52,302 nt of DNA, from assembly GCA_964638155.1 (NCBI GenBank), contig CAZWYI010000014.1, forward strand, positions 1-52,302, given 5' to 3'. Positions 27,801-37,353 of the stretch are shown here, in pieces. The stretch is from CAYZTD01 sp964638155 (lineage in GTDB: Archaea; Thermoplasmatota; E2; DHVEG-1). The position numbers were made by a program, and so were the translations under genes. The stretch's first letter is position 1; every line of letters starts with the position of its first letter. A model generated the notes under the pieces. It saw only the letters and a program-made list of their open reading frames with translations, had not been told where the DNA came from and did no database searches.

Positions 27801-30800
27801 TGGAATTAAAAACACATATGGTGGAAAACAAACAAACGACTGGAAAACAAACCATACAGATGCAGACGGATCATCTGATGTAAATGATTGTTATTTAAGA
27901 GTAGGAGAAGACGGCGGAGATAATTTTACTCTTGCATATAACGTTGATAATAATTCTTATTGGATTAAAGATGGAAATAGTTATGTGATTAGTATAGATA
28001 ATGTATACAATAATAGCATTACAAATGGATATACGGTTATATGGAATTTTACATTAGATTGGGATTTTCCATTTGATGATAGTGATTTTGATGTAGCAGC
28101 TTATACTGATGATGAAGATGGAGACAACAGCGGATACAACTGGACAGAAGGAGGAACTACAACACATGAAAAAGATCTAATAATATATAGTATCACAGAA
28201 TACACTCTAAACAATAGTGCTTATTCAAATGATGGAGATACAACTCTATCTGAAGGGGAATGGTTCAGAGGAGGAGTGCAGGTAAAATGTTCAGGGGTTG
28301 TAACCTATGAAGGAACAACAAATATATATCCACCAACAACAGCAGTAGATGTTCACTTCTGGGCAGATGGATCTGATCAAGGAGAAGATTACGACGATGA
28401 TACACTTGGCGCAAGTGGACAATTTGAAACTAATTATTATACAACAACAGATGCATCAGGTACAGATGCAGATTATGATTTTAACGTGAGTTTATCTGAA
28501 TTTACAACAGGTGCATCACAAGGAACAGGCGGGGCAACAACACTAAGAAATGCATCAAGGGATAATGAAGAACCAGATACCACAACATTAATAGATGTTT
28601 TAGATGGAAACACCGGACCAAACTCAATATGGGGTACATCTACAGATAGCACAAGCCTTGCTGGAAACTATGGTGGAGAAAGTGCTGCTTGTCAGATTAC
28701 AATAAAAGATGATGATAACAATAATTATTGGACAGGCTCATCATGGAGTGCATTAACCTGGATCGACTGCAGTGCTAATGATTCTACATGGGATGGAACA
28801 AGTGAAGATTGGAATAATGATACAAGTAGTGTAAACTGGGGAGAAGGAGTGAATTATACAATTTCAGCTAAAGCAATAGATCATGTTGGAAATGTTGATT
28901 CAACACTTTTAACAGACAGCTTTAGAACAGCTTATCCACCAGTTATTATAACAAATGCTAGTACAGGCGTAGAAGAAACAAATGCTACGCTAAGAGGATA
29001 TTTAAAAGATGATGGACTAGAAAGTTGTACAGTCGGACTTAGATATGGTACAAGTTCAGGAAGCTACAACGAAAACTATAGCATTGCTGGAACACATAAT
29101 TCGGGATATGGATTTTCAAATAATAATGATAGTCTTACAAGTGGAGATCTATATTACTTCCAGGCATGGGGAAATAATACAATAGGATTCTCAGCAGGTT
29201 CTGAATTAACCTTTTTCACAAAACCACCAGCTGTAACATCATTAACAGAAAGTAGTAGCACAAACACTACTTTAACATATACTTGGACAGAGGCAACAGT
29301 AGGAACTGGTGCTACAGCATACACTAGAATCCAATATCAAACTGGTAGTAATCCAACAACCGTTTCTGAAGGAACAAATACTTATAATGGAACCGATGAA
29401 ACAGATAACACAGGTAGCCTGATGCCTGGTACACACTACTACTTTAGTGCTTTTTCATGGGGAACAGAAGGCGGAATAGGTAATTGGAATGATACCTACG
29501 TAACAATGGATGCATGGACAAACCCAGGTGATCCAACTAATGCAGCAGCCAACAACGCATCATCATGGATAAATATTACCTGGACTCATGGAACAAATGG
29601 AGAATACACAATGATTAGAAGAAACAGCAGTGGATCACCAAGTTACCCCGCTGATAGAACTAGTGGAGATCAAGTGGTAAATACTACAAATCAGTATATA
29701 AATGACACCGGACTTAAAAGTGAAACAACATATTACTATAAACTTTGGACATGGGATACCGATGGAAACAAATGGTGTGATACAAACCTTACAATAAATG
29801 GAACTACAACAGCAGTAGTAAATAATCCACCAACACAAACAGGGGAAGCACCAACAAATACTTCTACAAATATATGCCCTATACCTAATCTACATGTAAT
29901 ATGTAACGATACAGATGCAGGAGACAGTTTAACTGCAACCTGGCGTAGTAACAGCTCAAACAGTTGGGTTACATTTGCTACAAATTCAAGTATCAGCCCA
30001 GGGACTAATATAACTCAAACCAACACCAATTTCAGCAACCCAGGAACTACATATTACTGGAGTGTCAATCTAACAGATGGTACTGATTGGAACAATCAAA
30101 CATATAGCTTTACAACAAATTATGAACCAACACAAAGTGGAGAATCACCAACTGACACATTAACAGATATTTGTCCAATACCAAGTTTACATGTAGTCTG
30201 TTCAGATAGTGATTCAGATGAAATGACAGCGACATGGTGGAGTAATTCATCAACATCATGGGTACAATTTGCAACAAATAACAGTATCTCTAGCGGAAAC
30301 AATATAACTCAAACAAATACTAACTTCAGTAGCTCAGGCACCACATATTACTGGAGTGTGAATCTAACAGATGGATGCAACTGGACGAATACAACCTACA
30401 GTTTTACTACTAACTATGCTCCAACACAAACAGGAGAAACACCAACAAACACAAGTACAGGACACTGCTCAGTAACAGATTTATACGCAATCTGCAGTGA
30501 TACAGACAGCGACACCATGACTGCAACATGGAGAAGCAACTCATCAGGAACATGGCAAGATTTTGGGACAAATAGTACCATAAGTACAGGGACAAACATA
30601 ACACAAAGCAACAATAATTTCACACAAGCAGGAACAAGATATTACTGGAGCCTCAACCTAACAGACGGATGCACCTGGACAAACAACACATACAGTTTTA
30701 CAACAAACCAAGAACCAACACAAACCGGGGAAGCACCCAGTAACACAGCAACAGGAATATGCATACCTGTAACAACATATATAACACCAAACGACGCAGA

Positions 30801-33800
30801 CGGAGCAACTGGTAGTATGACAATAACATGGAGAAGTAACAGCTCAGGATCATGGAATACCTATGGAACAAGCAGTAACATAGATCCGGGTAGCAACACC
30901 AGTATGGCCAATACCAACTTCTCACAGCCTGGAACAAAATACTACTGGAGTGCAAACATAACAGACAGCTGCGGAAACTGGAGTAATCAAACCTATAGTT
31001 TTACAACAAACTACGAACCCGCACAAAGTGGAGAAAACCCTGCAGATGGATCAATAGGAGTAAGCGCACAACCAACATGCAACATAACAATAAGTGACAC
31101 AGATGGAGGAACACTCGATGTCTATTTCTACGAAAACACAACCGGAAGCTTTGTTTTACAACAAACAAACACAAGTGTAGATGTAACAACACCAACCAAC
31201 GTAGTATGGAACAGCTACACCAATGCATCAGCAGGATCTACTAAATACTGGTGGAGTGTAAACATAACAGATAACTGCGGAAACTGGAGTAATCAAACCT
31301 ATAGCTTTACAACACAACAGACAAATCAATCACCTTCACAAAGTAATGAAGGACCAATAAATGCATCAACAAATATTGATGTATGTCCAGCAACAATAAC
31401 ACTCAACGTAACATGCACAGATCCAGAAGCAGATACAATGACTGCGACATGGAAAAGTAACAGTAGTGGCACATGGCAAACATTTGCAACAAATAATAGT
31501 ATTTCTAACAACACAAATATAATACAAACAAATACAAACTTCTCAAACTACAGTACAACATACTACTGGAGTGTAAACCTCACAGATGGAAACGATAACT
31601 GGGATAACAAAACATATCATTTTACAACACAAAATATATCTACAAGTGTAGACACAATCACACCATACGAACACACCTCAAGTCCCTTACAAATCAATGC
31701 CACAGGTGACACATGTCTAGATAATGTAACTCTCTGGTACAGATACAGTCCTGATAATTCAACCTGGTGGAATAGTAGTTTTACTTATAGAAAAAAAATT
31801 ACTCTAGATAAGGATAAAGTATTTACTACCCTTACTAATTTTCCGATTCTTGTAAGTATAACTGATTCAGATCTAGCAAGTAAAGCACAATCTGATGGAG
31901 ATGATATAGTATTTACAAATATTACCGGCTCAAAACTAAACCATGAAATAGAAAAATATACCAGTGGAACAGGAGAACTAGTCGCATGGGTAAATATTCC
32001 TAGTTTAAGCAGCTCAACTGATACTGAAATCTATATGTATTACGGGAATAGCACTTGTGATGGCCAGGAAAATATTGCTGGTACATGGAATAGCAATTAT
32101 TTACTTGTACAACATATGGATCAAAGCTCTGGAAATATTATTGATTCTACTTCCAATAATAATGATCTAACAAAATCAGGGTCACCAACTTATCAATCAA
32201 CTGGGAAAGTAGGATATTCCATTGAATTCGATGGAAGCTCAGATTATTTTTCAGAATCAATAGATTTTAGTTCATATACCGCTGGTACTTTAGAAGCATG
32301 GGTCAAACCAGATAATCCAACATCTGAAGATTATGTCTTAGACTATTATGTAAATACAAATAACAGAGTTAGTTTACATATGTCTCAAAATGATTTAATT
32401 TTATATCTTAAATCAGGAGGAAATGAAGAGATAAATATACAACCTGAGCAAAGTGTCACATCTGATATTTGGTATTATCATGTTGGAACACTTGGATCAG
32501 GTGGTGCTGAACTCTTTTCTAATGGTAGCTCTATTGGTACTGATTCTACAACTGATTGTTTTGATGATTTAGGAAGTGGTGAAGTCTTCATAGGACAACT
32601 TGGTTCAGATAGTGCTTATTGGGATGGAGATATTGATGAAGTAAGAATTAGTAAAATAAAACGTAATGACAGTTGGATTAACACTACATATAATACAATT
32701 CATGATAATAGCAACTTTATAACTACAAGTACTGAAGAAAAATGGATGGTTGCATGTGGCACAAATCCTGATACAAGTACTCCGTGGAGTTGGAGTTTTG
32801 ATTTTGATAATCATAACGGTAGCGGATATTATGAATTCTATAGCATAGGAGATAAAGATGGAAGCTCCACAGAAACTGCACCAAACACAGCTGATGCAAT
32901 CTGTTACTATCTTAATGATACCGTTCCATATGTTGAAAATGTAACTATTACCAGCCCATATAATTTCACACTTGATGATCTAACAGGTAGCGGGGATTAC
33001 ATAGACAACCAATCAGATGCTGAAAGCGGTTCAAGCTATGAATGGTATGAAAGCGAGGACAATTCAACATGGACAGCTTTGGGAGTTAACTCTACTACTT
33101 TAGATTCAAATTACACAAATGAAGATTATTACTATAAATTTGAATATACTCCAAAAAACAGTAAAGGCACAGGAACACCAGTTAATTCAAGTGTCTTACA
33201 AATAACATCTTTAAACGAAAACGCTGGGACATATAGCGATATATATAATGAAGATGGAAATCTAACAATTGCAAATGGCGGAGTATTAACTATTTCTGGA
33301 TCTACTGATTTTTCTGGAAATATTACAGTAGAAACAGGTGGAGAATTAAACTTAGTTAATCAAGACCATGAATTTGGAAGTTTAACAATAAATAATAATG
33401 CTAATTTTACATCAACTAGTGGAACTTTAACAATTATAAGTGAAAAATCAAACAATTATGCGTTAGACATTGATGGAAACTTTACTCATAACTCAGGAAT
33501 TATAAGAGTTAATACCAGTACTACTTCAAATATAGATATAAACAGTCAAAATGGAAATCTATATAATTTATATATAAACAGTGGAAGTGCTTATATTACA
33601 AGTAATGCAGTATCAACAATCGATAATAAAATAACAGTTCAAACTGGTACTTTTGTAATAACGTCTGATCTTACAACTAGCGAAATGCAAGTTGATTCAG
33701 GGGCTAATTTTAACATTAATAGTACTTCAACATTTACAATGAGTAGTACTTTAACATTAAACGGTGCGTTTAATCTATATGATGGAGAAGCCATAAATAT

Positions 33801-36800
33801 CAACTTAAGTAGCACCTTATTCAATCTAACAAATGCTCAAGATATATCTCTACACAATACTCCCAATAAACCGAGTAATCCTTCAGGTTATGGAAATGTT
33901 AGTGAATATGTAAATATTAGTAGTCTTGGGGGTGGTGCTACTGTTGATATCAATATATCATACTCAGATAGTAACCTTGGAGATATCTTAGAAAATACTC
34001 TTACCATTTGGGAATATAACTGGTCAACAGGGATTTGGTCAGAGGCATCAACCACAGGTGTTAATACTACAACTAACTGGGTGTGGGCAAATAGTGTTAC
34101 AACATTTAGCCCATTTGCACCACTTGGAAGTGAAAACTTTGCACCAACTGTTACAAATCCAGATCCAAGTAATGGAGCATCTGGTATATCTATCAATAAA
34201 GACACAGTTTCAGCTCTAATTAATGATTCAGATGGAGACACAATGGATTGGACAATTGAAGTAAGTAATACAGGTGATACTAATAGTAGTAACAATGTAG
34301 GAAATGGAACAATTGAATGTAATCTAACAACACCACTTTCAAATAGTGTCACATATACCTGGTATGTAAATGTTACAGATGGTTATCACTGGACAAATGA
34401 AACATTCACATTTACGACAGTTGCTGCAAACAAAGGAGTTATAAGTAAAGGACAAAACGCATATTCACTTGAATTAAATCCAACAGGTGAGACTATATAT
34501 GGCTATATAAATGGAAATACTGTTAGTACCCCAACTGATACAAACTGGCATTATGTAGTAATGACCTATGACGGCAGTCAAATCAAATTATATGTTGATG
34601 GAGCCTTACAGGATAATACAAGCTACAGTGGAAGTATAAACACAAATAATGATAACTTAGTTTTAGGTGAAGCATTTACTGGAACTCTTGATGAACTACG
34701 TGTGAGTAATACAGATAGAAGTGCTGCATGGATAAATACAAGTTTTTATAATACAAACAGTCCAACAACTTTTGCAACATTTGGCACGCAAATTGGAATT
34801 CTTTCGACTTGGAGTTATAGAAAACAAGTATGGATTAATTCATCCATGGTTGATTCAACACTTACAAACTTTCCGGTTCTTGTAAGTTCCACAGATACAG
34901 ATCTAAAAAATAATGCCCACTCTACAGGAAATGATATAATTTTTATGGATACCACAACTGATTGGACAAGCAGTGGAATAACAAGTAGATATGCCCATGA
35001 AATAGAAAAATGGGATAGCAGTAATGGTGAAATAGTAGCTTGGATTAATGTTGATAGTATAAGCAGTACATCTAACACAACATTTTATATCTACTATGGA
35101 AACTCAATTTGCACAGCTAATAGAGAAAATGCATCAGGAGTGTGGGATAGTAATTATGTTGGCGTTTGGCATTTAAATGACACACCATCTAATGGTGGAA
35201 CACATTATGATTCTACATCAAACAATCATCATTTGACATTCCATGATACTGATGGAGATTCAAACACAAATCTAAATGGAATTATCGATGGCGCTGATGA
35301 ACTAAATGGTGACTCAGATTATATGGATAAAAGCTATAATTCTGATTTTGACTTAGGTTCTTTTACCTTAGAAAGCTGGGTTTCTTCAGATGATAAAACA
35401 TCCAGTCATATGATAATTAACAAACAAATTGATGATTACGCTGATAGAAACTTTGCATTATTTTCAAATAGTACAACAGGAAACCCAGTGATTAGCTTTA
35501 GAAACTCAGGTGGCGGAAATGAAACCGTAACTGGTACATCTGATTTAATATCATCTGGCTGGCATTATGTTGCAGCTACAAATGATGGCTCAAATCTCAA
35601 ATTATATATAAATGGCAGTTCTGAAGGCTCAGATTCAGTTGCTTCAAATCCCTTAACTCAAAGTGCTCCTATAATGATAGGCAGAGAAAATTCAAGTTCT
35701 AATCCAAACTATTGGGATGGAAAAATAGATGAATTAAGAATATCAAAAATTTCTAGAAATGACAATTGGATAAATACAACCTATAATACTATAGCATATC
35801 CTTCAAGTTTTATCTCATTTGGAAGTCAAGAAATACCAAATGTAGCACCAACTCAAAGCAGTCCAAGCCCATCAAATGGAGCAACCGGTCAAAGCCTTAA
35901 TCCAACTCTTTCAATCCAAGTTAATGATACAAACATAGATTCAATGAATGTAACATTTAGAACAAATGCGTCTGGTGTATGGACTACCATTGGATATAAC
36001 GATTCTGTTCATAATGGTACTTACTCTCAAACACCTTCAAACATGAACAGTTATAACACAAAATATTACTGGAGTGTAAATCTCACAGATTATACACTTT
36101 GGTCAAATCAAACGTACAGCTTAACTACAAACTCATTACCACAAATAACAGGCGAAAGTCCAACAAATGGATCAAGTGGAGTAAGCACTCAACCATTATG
36201 TAATGTAACAGTTTCAGATTCAGATGGAGGAACACTCGATGTATATTTCTATGAAAACTCAAGTGGATGGTCATTACAACAAACAAACACAAGTGTAGAT
36301 GTAACAACACCAACCAACGTAGTATGGGATAATTACTCGAATGCATCAGCAGGATCTACTAAATACTGGTGGAGTGTAAATGTATCAGATGGAATAAGTT
36401 GGATTAATGAAACATATCACTTTACAACATCTGCTTCACCATATATCTATGGATTTTATCAAGATGACTACAAATTTATATCAGACTTTATACCAGATGC
36501 AACAAGCAAAGAAAAAGAATACACTCATATTTTAGAAATAACTGATCAAACAGATATAGTAGAAAATAAAATACTTTTAAAAATAACTGAAGAACTAAAG
36601 GAAACAACCTACCTGGATAGAATATATCTAAGATTAGATAAAGAAGAGATTATAGAAATTGATGATATTAAAAATATAGAATTATTTTCAAAAGAAAAAT
36701 GTAAAAATCTTCTAAATAACTCAGATGATAAATATCTAATTTTAGAAAAAGGAGATGAAAACTATCTAGAATTTATTTTACCTGATAAAAATTACGAAAA

Positions 36801-36921
36801 AATAGAATTTGTCTCTGAAGGATATTATATAAAACACGAAAATAAAGAATTAAATTTCAAAAACCAAGACTATTTTTTAAACCCATTTTTGAAGGTGAAA
36901 AAATTACAAGCATTAAATTAA
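24727..36921 (+). CDS. Giant secreted protein, 3' part after the gap: mucin-like tract, Fn3/Ig repeats, DUF2341-LamG
   Basis: An open frame of 4064 residues with no start codon needed, since it is open from the gap; the first Met (25213) is inside an Fn3-like repeat. Order: Thr/Ser tract; CLPSASNPTPPDN domain; two Fn3-like repeats of about 100 residues (ending TYYWSVNLSDG...FTTN); a long Ig-like region (about 25720-28930); Fn3-like domains (to about 29820); six more repeats of the YxPTQxGExP type (29830-31630); DUF2341 plus LamG (about 31768-32700); an Ig-like stretch; a beta-helix-like region (about 33240-33830); an Fn3 repeat; the C-terminal half of a LamG domain (about 34430-34800); a second DUF2341 plus LamG (about 34810-35830); two Fn3 repeats; and a Lys/Glu-rich C-terminal domain of about 160 residues without a membrane helix. 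Sequons are dense. This is typical of archaeal cell-surface adhesins. It is almost certainly the C-terminal half of the protein starting at 12702. Confidence 0.85.
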   Translation, partial: TSTTTSTSTTTTSTTTSTSTTTTSTTTSTTTTCLPSASNPTPPDNAFLDKTSSVNLGVDVSDCDTETVDTTFYNDADDSGIGTDSDTTPYTATTTWNNLIPGTYNWYVKTDDGTENITSSTWSFTINQPPYQTGEVPANTTTNICPIPSLHVKCIDNNSGNTMNATWWSNSSGNWQQFASNETSFANNTNITQTNTNLSEPGKTYYWSVNLSDGHNGWNNETYHFTTNYEPTQSSPTPADGSTGITTQPTCNITVSDTDGETLDVYFYENTTENWVLQQTNNSVDVTTPTNVIWNKYSNASAGNTKYWWSVNITDGCNWTNATYDFTTQAANTAPTISNFETIIEGDNDYDLDNDNVSINWTVTDSESNDLWLLFNYSAGGTPGIPTNDSYQGKIAVTSGGSPGYNENDYNLVWTDSSGWVDTIDNINITFRVYDGSLYSEFWNSTNNITGIDGTNPTDLSIYDISEDTQPEYLHFNGTSGIYYSNAGTGDRNFTVYVEASDATSGLSKATFPATVSTGGDDTTDAGGDYEYTYQYTATGDGETFDGSATVTVYDIAGNSATVNFDVLLDDTNPTFDSFSLDSDTDSDGGDDINPDTGWYDDLTIQGDFSGCTDAKSGIANYSIQTGSDGLGTPDTDGTDVGCTAAGEGLNQNINYNISDNVGNRISGDTTADVNIDTTPPSSPDAMTAYSETGDTDEVYADITNNKFYFSNSFDSSATVNFTGNFTDSNKWKADFSSFGADDPAVDTNEDYTGEYTIDDSDSSGTITFYGYDQAGNNANDTITCTEDATTPSISITSEEENSIYLYKDYGSTQQGYYGSGMAGLQSYWINGSASDATGINTVKDDTDFGDDPSNTGTNESWVFNYTIDSADNGDINITFTATDYVGNTGTTWYQFYEDNENPVSGLTDIPASISDLDNINGTATDNVSVDWVKIYIKNTTANPDTYWTGSSWTDSITWVGASANDSNYDSNSEGWNVDTTSITWSDGSSYEVNATSYDIVNNTNYSTDSFTISQEYNPLASYYTGIKNTYGGKQTNDWKTNHTDADGSSDVNDCYLRVGEDGGDNFTLAYNVDNNSYWIKDGNSYVISIDNVYNNSITNGYTVIWNFTLDWDFPFDDSDFDVAAYTDDEDGDNSGYNWTEGGTTTHEKDLIIYSITEYTLNNSAYSNDGDTTLSEGEWFRGGVQVKCSGVVTYEGTTNIYPPTTAVDVHFWADGSDQGEDYDDDTLGASGQFETNYYTTTDASGTDADYDFNVSLSEFTTGASQGTGGATTLRNASRDNEEPDTTTLIDVLDGNTGPNSIWGTSTDSTSLAGNYGGESAACQITIKDDDNNNYWTGSSWSALTWIDCSANDSTWDGTSEDWNNDTSSVNWGEGVNYTISAKAIDHVGNVDSTLLTDSFRTAYPPVIITNASTGVEETNATLRGYLKDDGLESCTVGLRYGTSSGSYNENYSIAGTHNSGYGFSNNNDSLTSGDLYYFQAWGNNTIGFSAGSELTFFTKPPAVTSLTESSSTNTTLTYTWTEATVGTGATAYTRIQYQTGSNPTTVSEGTNTYNGTDETDNTGSLMPGTHYYFSAFSWGTEGGIGNWNDTYVTMDAWTNPGDPTNAAANNASSWINITWTHGTNGEYTMIRRNSSGSPSYPADRTSGDQVVNTTNQYINDTGLKSETTYYYKLWTWDTDGNKWCDTNLTINGTTTAVVNNPPTQTGEAPTNTSTNICPIPNLHVICNDTDAGDSLTATWRSNSSNSWVTFATNSSISPGTNITQTNTNFSNPGTTYYWSVNLTDGTDWNNQTYSFTTNYEPTQSGESPTDTLTDICPIPSLHVVCSDSDSDEMTATWWSNSSTSWVQFATNNSISSGNNITQTNTNFSSSGTTYYWSVNLTDGCNWTNTTYSFTTNYAPTQTGETPTNTSTGHCSVTDLYAICSDTDSDTMTATWRSNSSGTWQDFGTNSTISTGTNITQSNNNFTQAGTRYYWSLNLTDGCTWTNNTYSFTTNQEPTQTGEAPSNTATGICIPVTTYITPNDADGATGSMTITWRSNSSGSWNTYGTSSNIDPGSNTSMANTNFSQPGTKYYWSANITDSCGNWSNQTYSFTTNYEPAQSGENPADGSIGVSAQPTCNITISDTDGGTLDVYFYENTTGSFVLQQTNTSVDVTTPTNVVWNSYTNASAGSTKYWWSVNITDNCGNWSNQTYSFTTQQTNQSPSQSNEGPINASTNIDVCPATITLNVTCTDPEADTMTATWKSNSSGTWQTFATNNSISNNTNIIQTNTNFSNYSTTYYWSVNLTDGNDNWDNKTYHFTTQNISTSVDTITPYEHTSSPLQINATGDTCLDNVTLWYRYSPDNSTWWNSSFTYRKKITLDKDKVFTTLTNFPILVSITDSDLASKAQSDGDDIVFTNITGSKLNHEIEKYTSGTGELVAWVNIPSLSSSTDTEIYMYYGNSTCDGQENIAGTWNSNYLLVQHMDQSSGNIIDSTSNNNDLTKSGSPTYQSTGKVGYSIEFDGSSDYFSESIDFSSYTAGTLEAWVKPDNPTSEDYVLDYYVNTNNRVSLHMSQNDLILYLKSGGNEEINIQPEQSVTSDIWYYHVGTLGSGGAELFSNGSSIGTDSTTDCFDDLGSGEVFIGQLGSDSAYWDGDIDEVRISKIKRNDSWINTTYNTIHDNSNFITTSTEEKWMVACGTNPDTSTPWSWSFDFDNHNGSGYYEFYSIGDKDGSSTETAPNTADAICYYLNDTVPYVENVTITSPYNFTLDDLTGSGDYIDNQSDAESGSSYEWYESEDNSTWTALGVNSTTLDSNYTNEDYYYKFEYTPKNSKGTGTPVNSSVLQITSLNENAGTYSDIYNEDGNLTIANGGVLTISGSTDFSGNITVETGGELNLVNQDHEFGSLTINNNANFTSTSGTLTIISEKSNNYALDIDGNFTHNSGIIRVNTSTTSNIDINSQNGNLYNLYINSGSAYITSNAVSTIDNKITVQTGTFVITSDLTTSEMQVDSGANFNINSTSTFTMSSTLTLNGAFNLYDGEAININLSSTLFNLTNAQDISLHNTPNKPSNPSGYGNVSEYVNISSLGGGATVDINISYSDSNLGDILENTLTIWEYNWSTGIWSEASTTGVNTTTNWVWANSVTTFSPFAPLGSENFAPTVTNPDPSNGASGISINKDTVSALINDSDGDTMDWTIEVSNTGDTNSSNNVGNGTIECNLTTPLSNSVTYTWYVNVTDGYHWTNETFTFTTVAANKGVISKGQNAYSLELNPTGETIYGYINGNTVSTPTDTNWHYVVMTYDGSQIKLYVDGALQDNTSYSGSINTNNDNLVLGEAFTGTLDELRVSNTDRSAAWINTSFYNTNSPTTFATFGTQIGILSTWSYRKQVWINSSMVDSTLTNFPVLVSSTDTDLKNNAHSTGNDIIFMDTTTDWTSSGITSRYAHEIEKWDSSNGEIVAWINVDSISSTSNTTFYIYYGNSICTANRENASGVWDSNYVGVWHLNDTPSNGGTHYDSTSNNHHLTFHDTDGDSNTNLNGIIDGADELNGDSDYMDKSYNSDFDLGSFTLESWVSSDDKTSSHMIINKQIDDYADRNFALFSNSTTGNPVISFRNSGGGNETVTGTSDLISSGWHYVAATNDGSNLKLYINGSSEGSDSVASNPLTQSAPIMIGRENSSSNPNYWDGKIDELRISKISRNDNWINTTYNTIAYPSSFISFGSQEIPNVAPTQSSPSPSNGATGQSLNPTLSIQVNDTNIDSMNVTFRTNASGVWTTIGYNDSVHNGTYSQTPSNMNSYNTKYYWSVNLTDYTLWSNQTYSLTTNSLPQITGESPTNGSSGVSTQPLCNVTVSDSDGGTLDVYFYENSSGWSLQQTNTSVDVTTPTNVVWDNYSNASAGSTKYWWSVNVSDGISWINETYHFTTSASPYIYGFYQDDYKFISDFIPDATSKEKEYTHILEITDQTDIVENKILLKITEELKETTYLDRIYLRLDKEEIIEIDDIKNIELFSKEKCKNLLNNSDDKYLILEKGDENYLEFILPDKNYEKIEFVSEGYYIKHENKELNFKNQDYFLNPFLKVKKLQALN

Positions 36922-36946
36922 AAGCTAAATTTAAGGAAGTGAAAAA

Positions 36947-37120
36947 ATGCCTTTAGTTAGAAAAACAAGACCGAACGGAAATAATATGGTAGTTGCAATA
37001 CCAAGCCAGATTGCACAGGCTTTTGATATAACTAAGGGCGATTTAATAGAAGTAATATCCCTTAAAAATGGTGAAATTAAAATAAAAAAATTGGAGAAAA
37101 AAAATGAAAATGAAAAGTAA
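36947..37120 (+). CDS. AbrB/MazE-like DNA-binding protein
   Basis: A 57-residue protein (MPLVRKTRPNGNNMVVAIPS..., GDLIEVISLKNGEIKIKK) with the swapped-hairpin AbrB/SpoVT/MazE pattern: a conserved VVAIPSQIAQAF strand-turn and a D-x-IEV strand. It probably works as a dimeric DNA-binding regulator or antitoxin-like protein (family knowledge). AAGGAAGTGA provides the ribosome binding site. It starts 25 nt after the giant gene and overlaps the next gene by 17 nt. No toxin gene lies next to it. Confidence 0.8.
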   Translation: MPLVRKTRPNGNNMVVAIPSQIAQAFDITKGDLIEVISLKNGEIKIKKLEKKNENEK

Positions 37121-37259
37121 AACCCTAGAATCAGGAGGGAGTATAGTCTTTGAAATACCAAAAGAAATAACAAAAATTCACAACTTTTCAATAGGTGAAA
37201 ATGTACAGATAATACCACTAAAAGACGGGGAAATAAAAATTAAAAAAATAGTATCATAA
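37104..37259 (+). CDS. Second AbrB/MazE-like DNA-binding protein
   Basis: A 51-residue protein (MKMKSKTLESGGSIVFEIPK..., IGENVQIIPLKDGEIKIKK) with the same fold signature as its neighbour: a strand ending EIPKEI, then GENVQIIPL and DGEIKIKK. It begins inside the preceding gene (ATG at 37104, GGAG at 37092-37095), so the two are translationally linked and might form a heterodimer (inference). An alternative start is Met3 at 37110. Confidence 0.75.
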   Translation: MKMKSKTLESGGSIVFEIPKEITKIHNFSIGENVQIIPLKDGEIKIKKIVS

Positions 37260-37307
37260 AAATAAACTAAAAATAAAAAATTTGAAAAATATGACTAAAC
37301 AAAGGAA

Positions 37308-37350
37308 TATTATAAAAAAGGGTAACATATTATAAAAATAAAACGGAGGG
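37308..37350 (+). promoter_or_regulatory. Candidate promoter and ribosome binding site of the glycan cluster
   Basis: TATA-like ATATTATAAAAA occurs twice, 20 nt apart (37308 and 37328), upstream of the TTG start at 37354. The first copy would place a start site near 37340. CGGAGGG at 37344-37350 is a strong ribosome binding site. The preceding gene ends at 37259, so transcription of the downstream cluster plausibly starts here. Confidence 0.4.
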
Positions 37351-37353
37351 AGA

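Noticed and set aside
36947..37259. Toxin-antitoxin module
   Set aside because: Both small proteins are AbrB/MazE-like and no toxin-like partner is adjacent. They are kept as regulators only.
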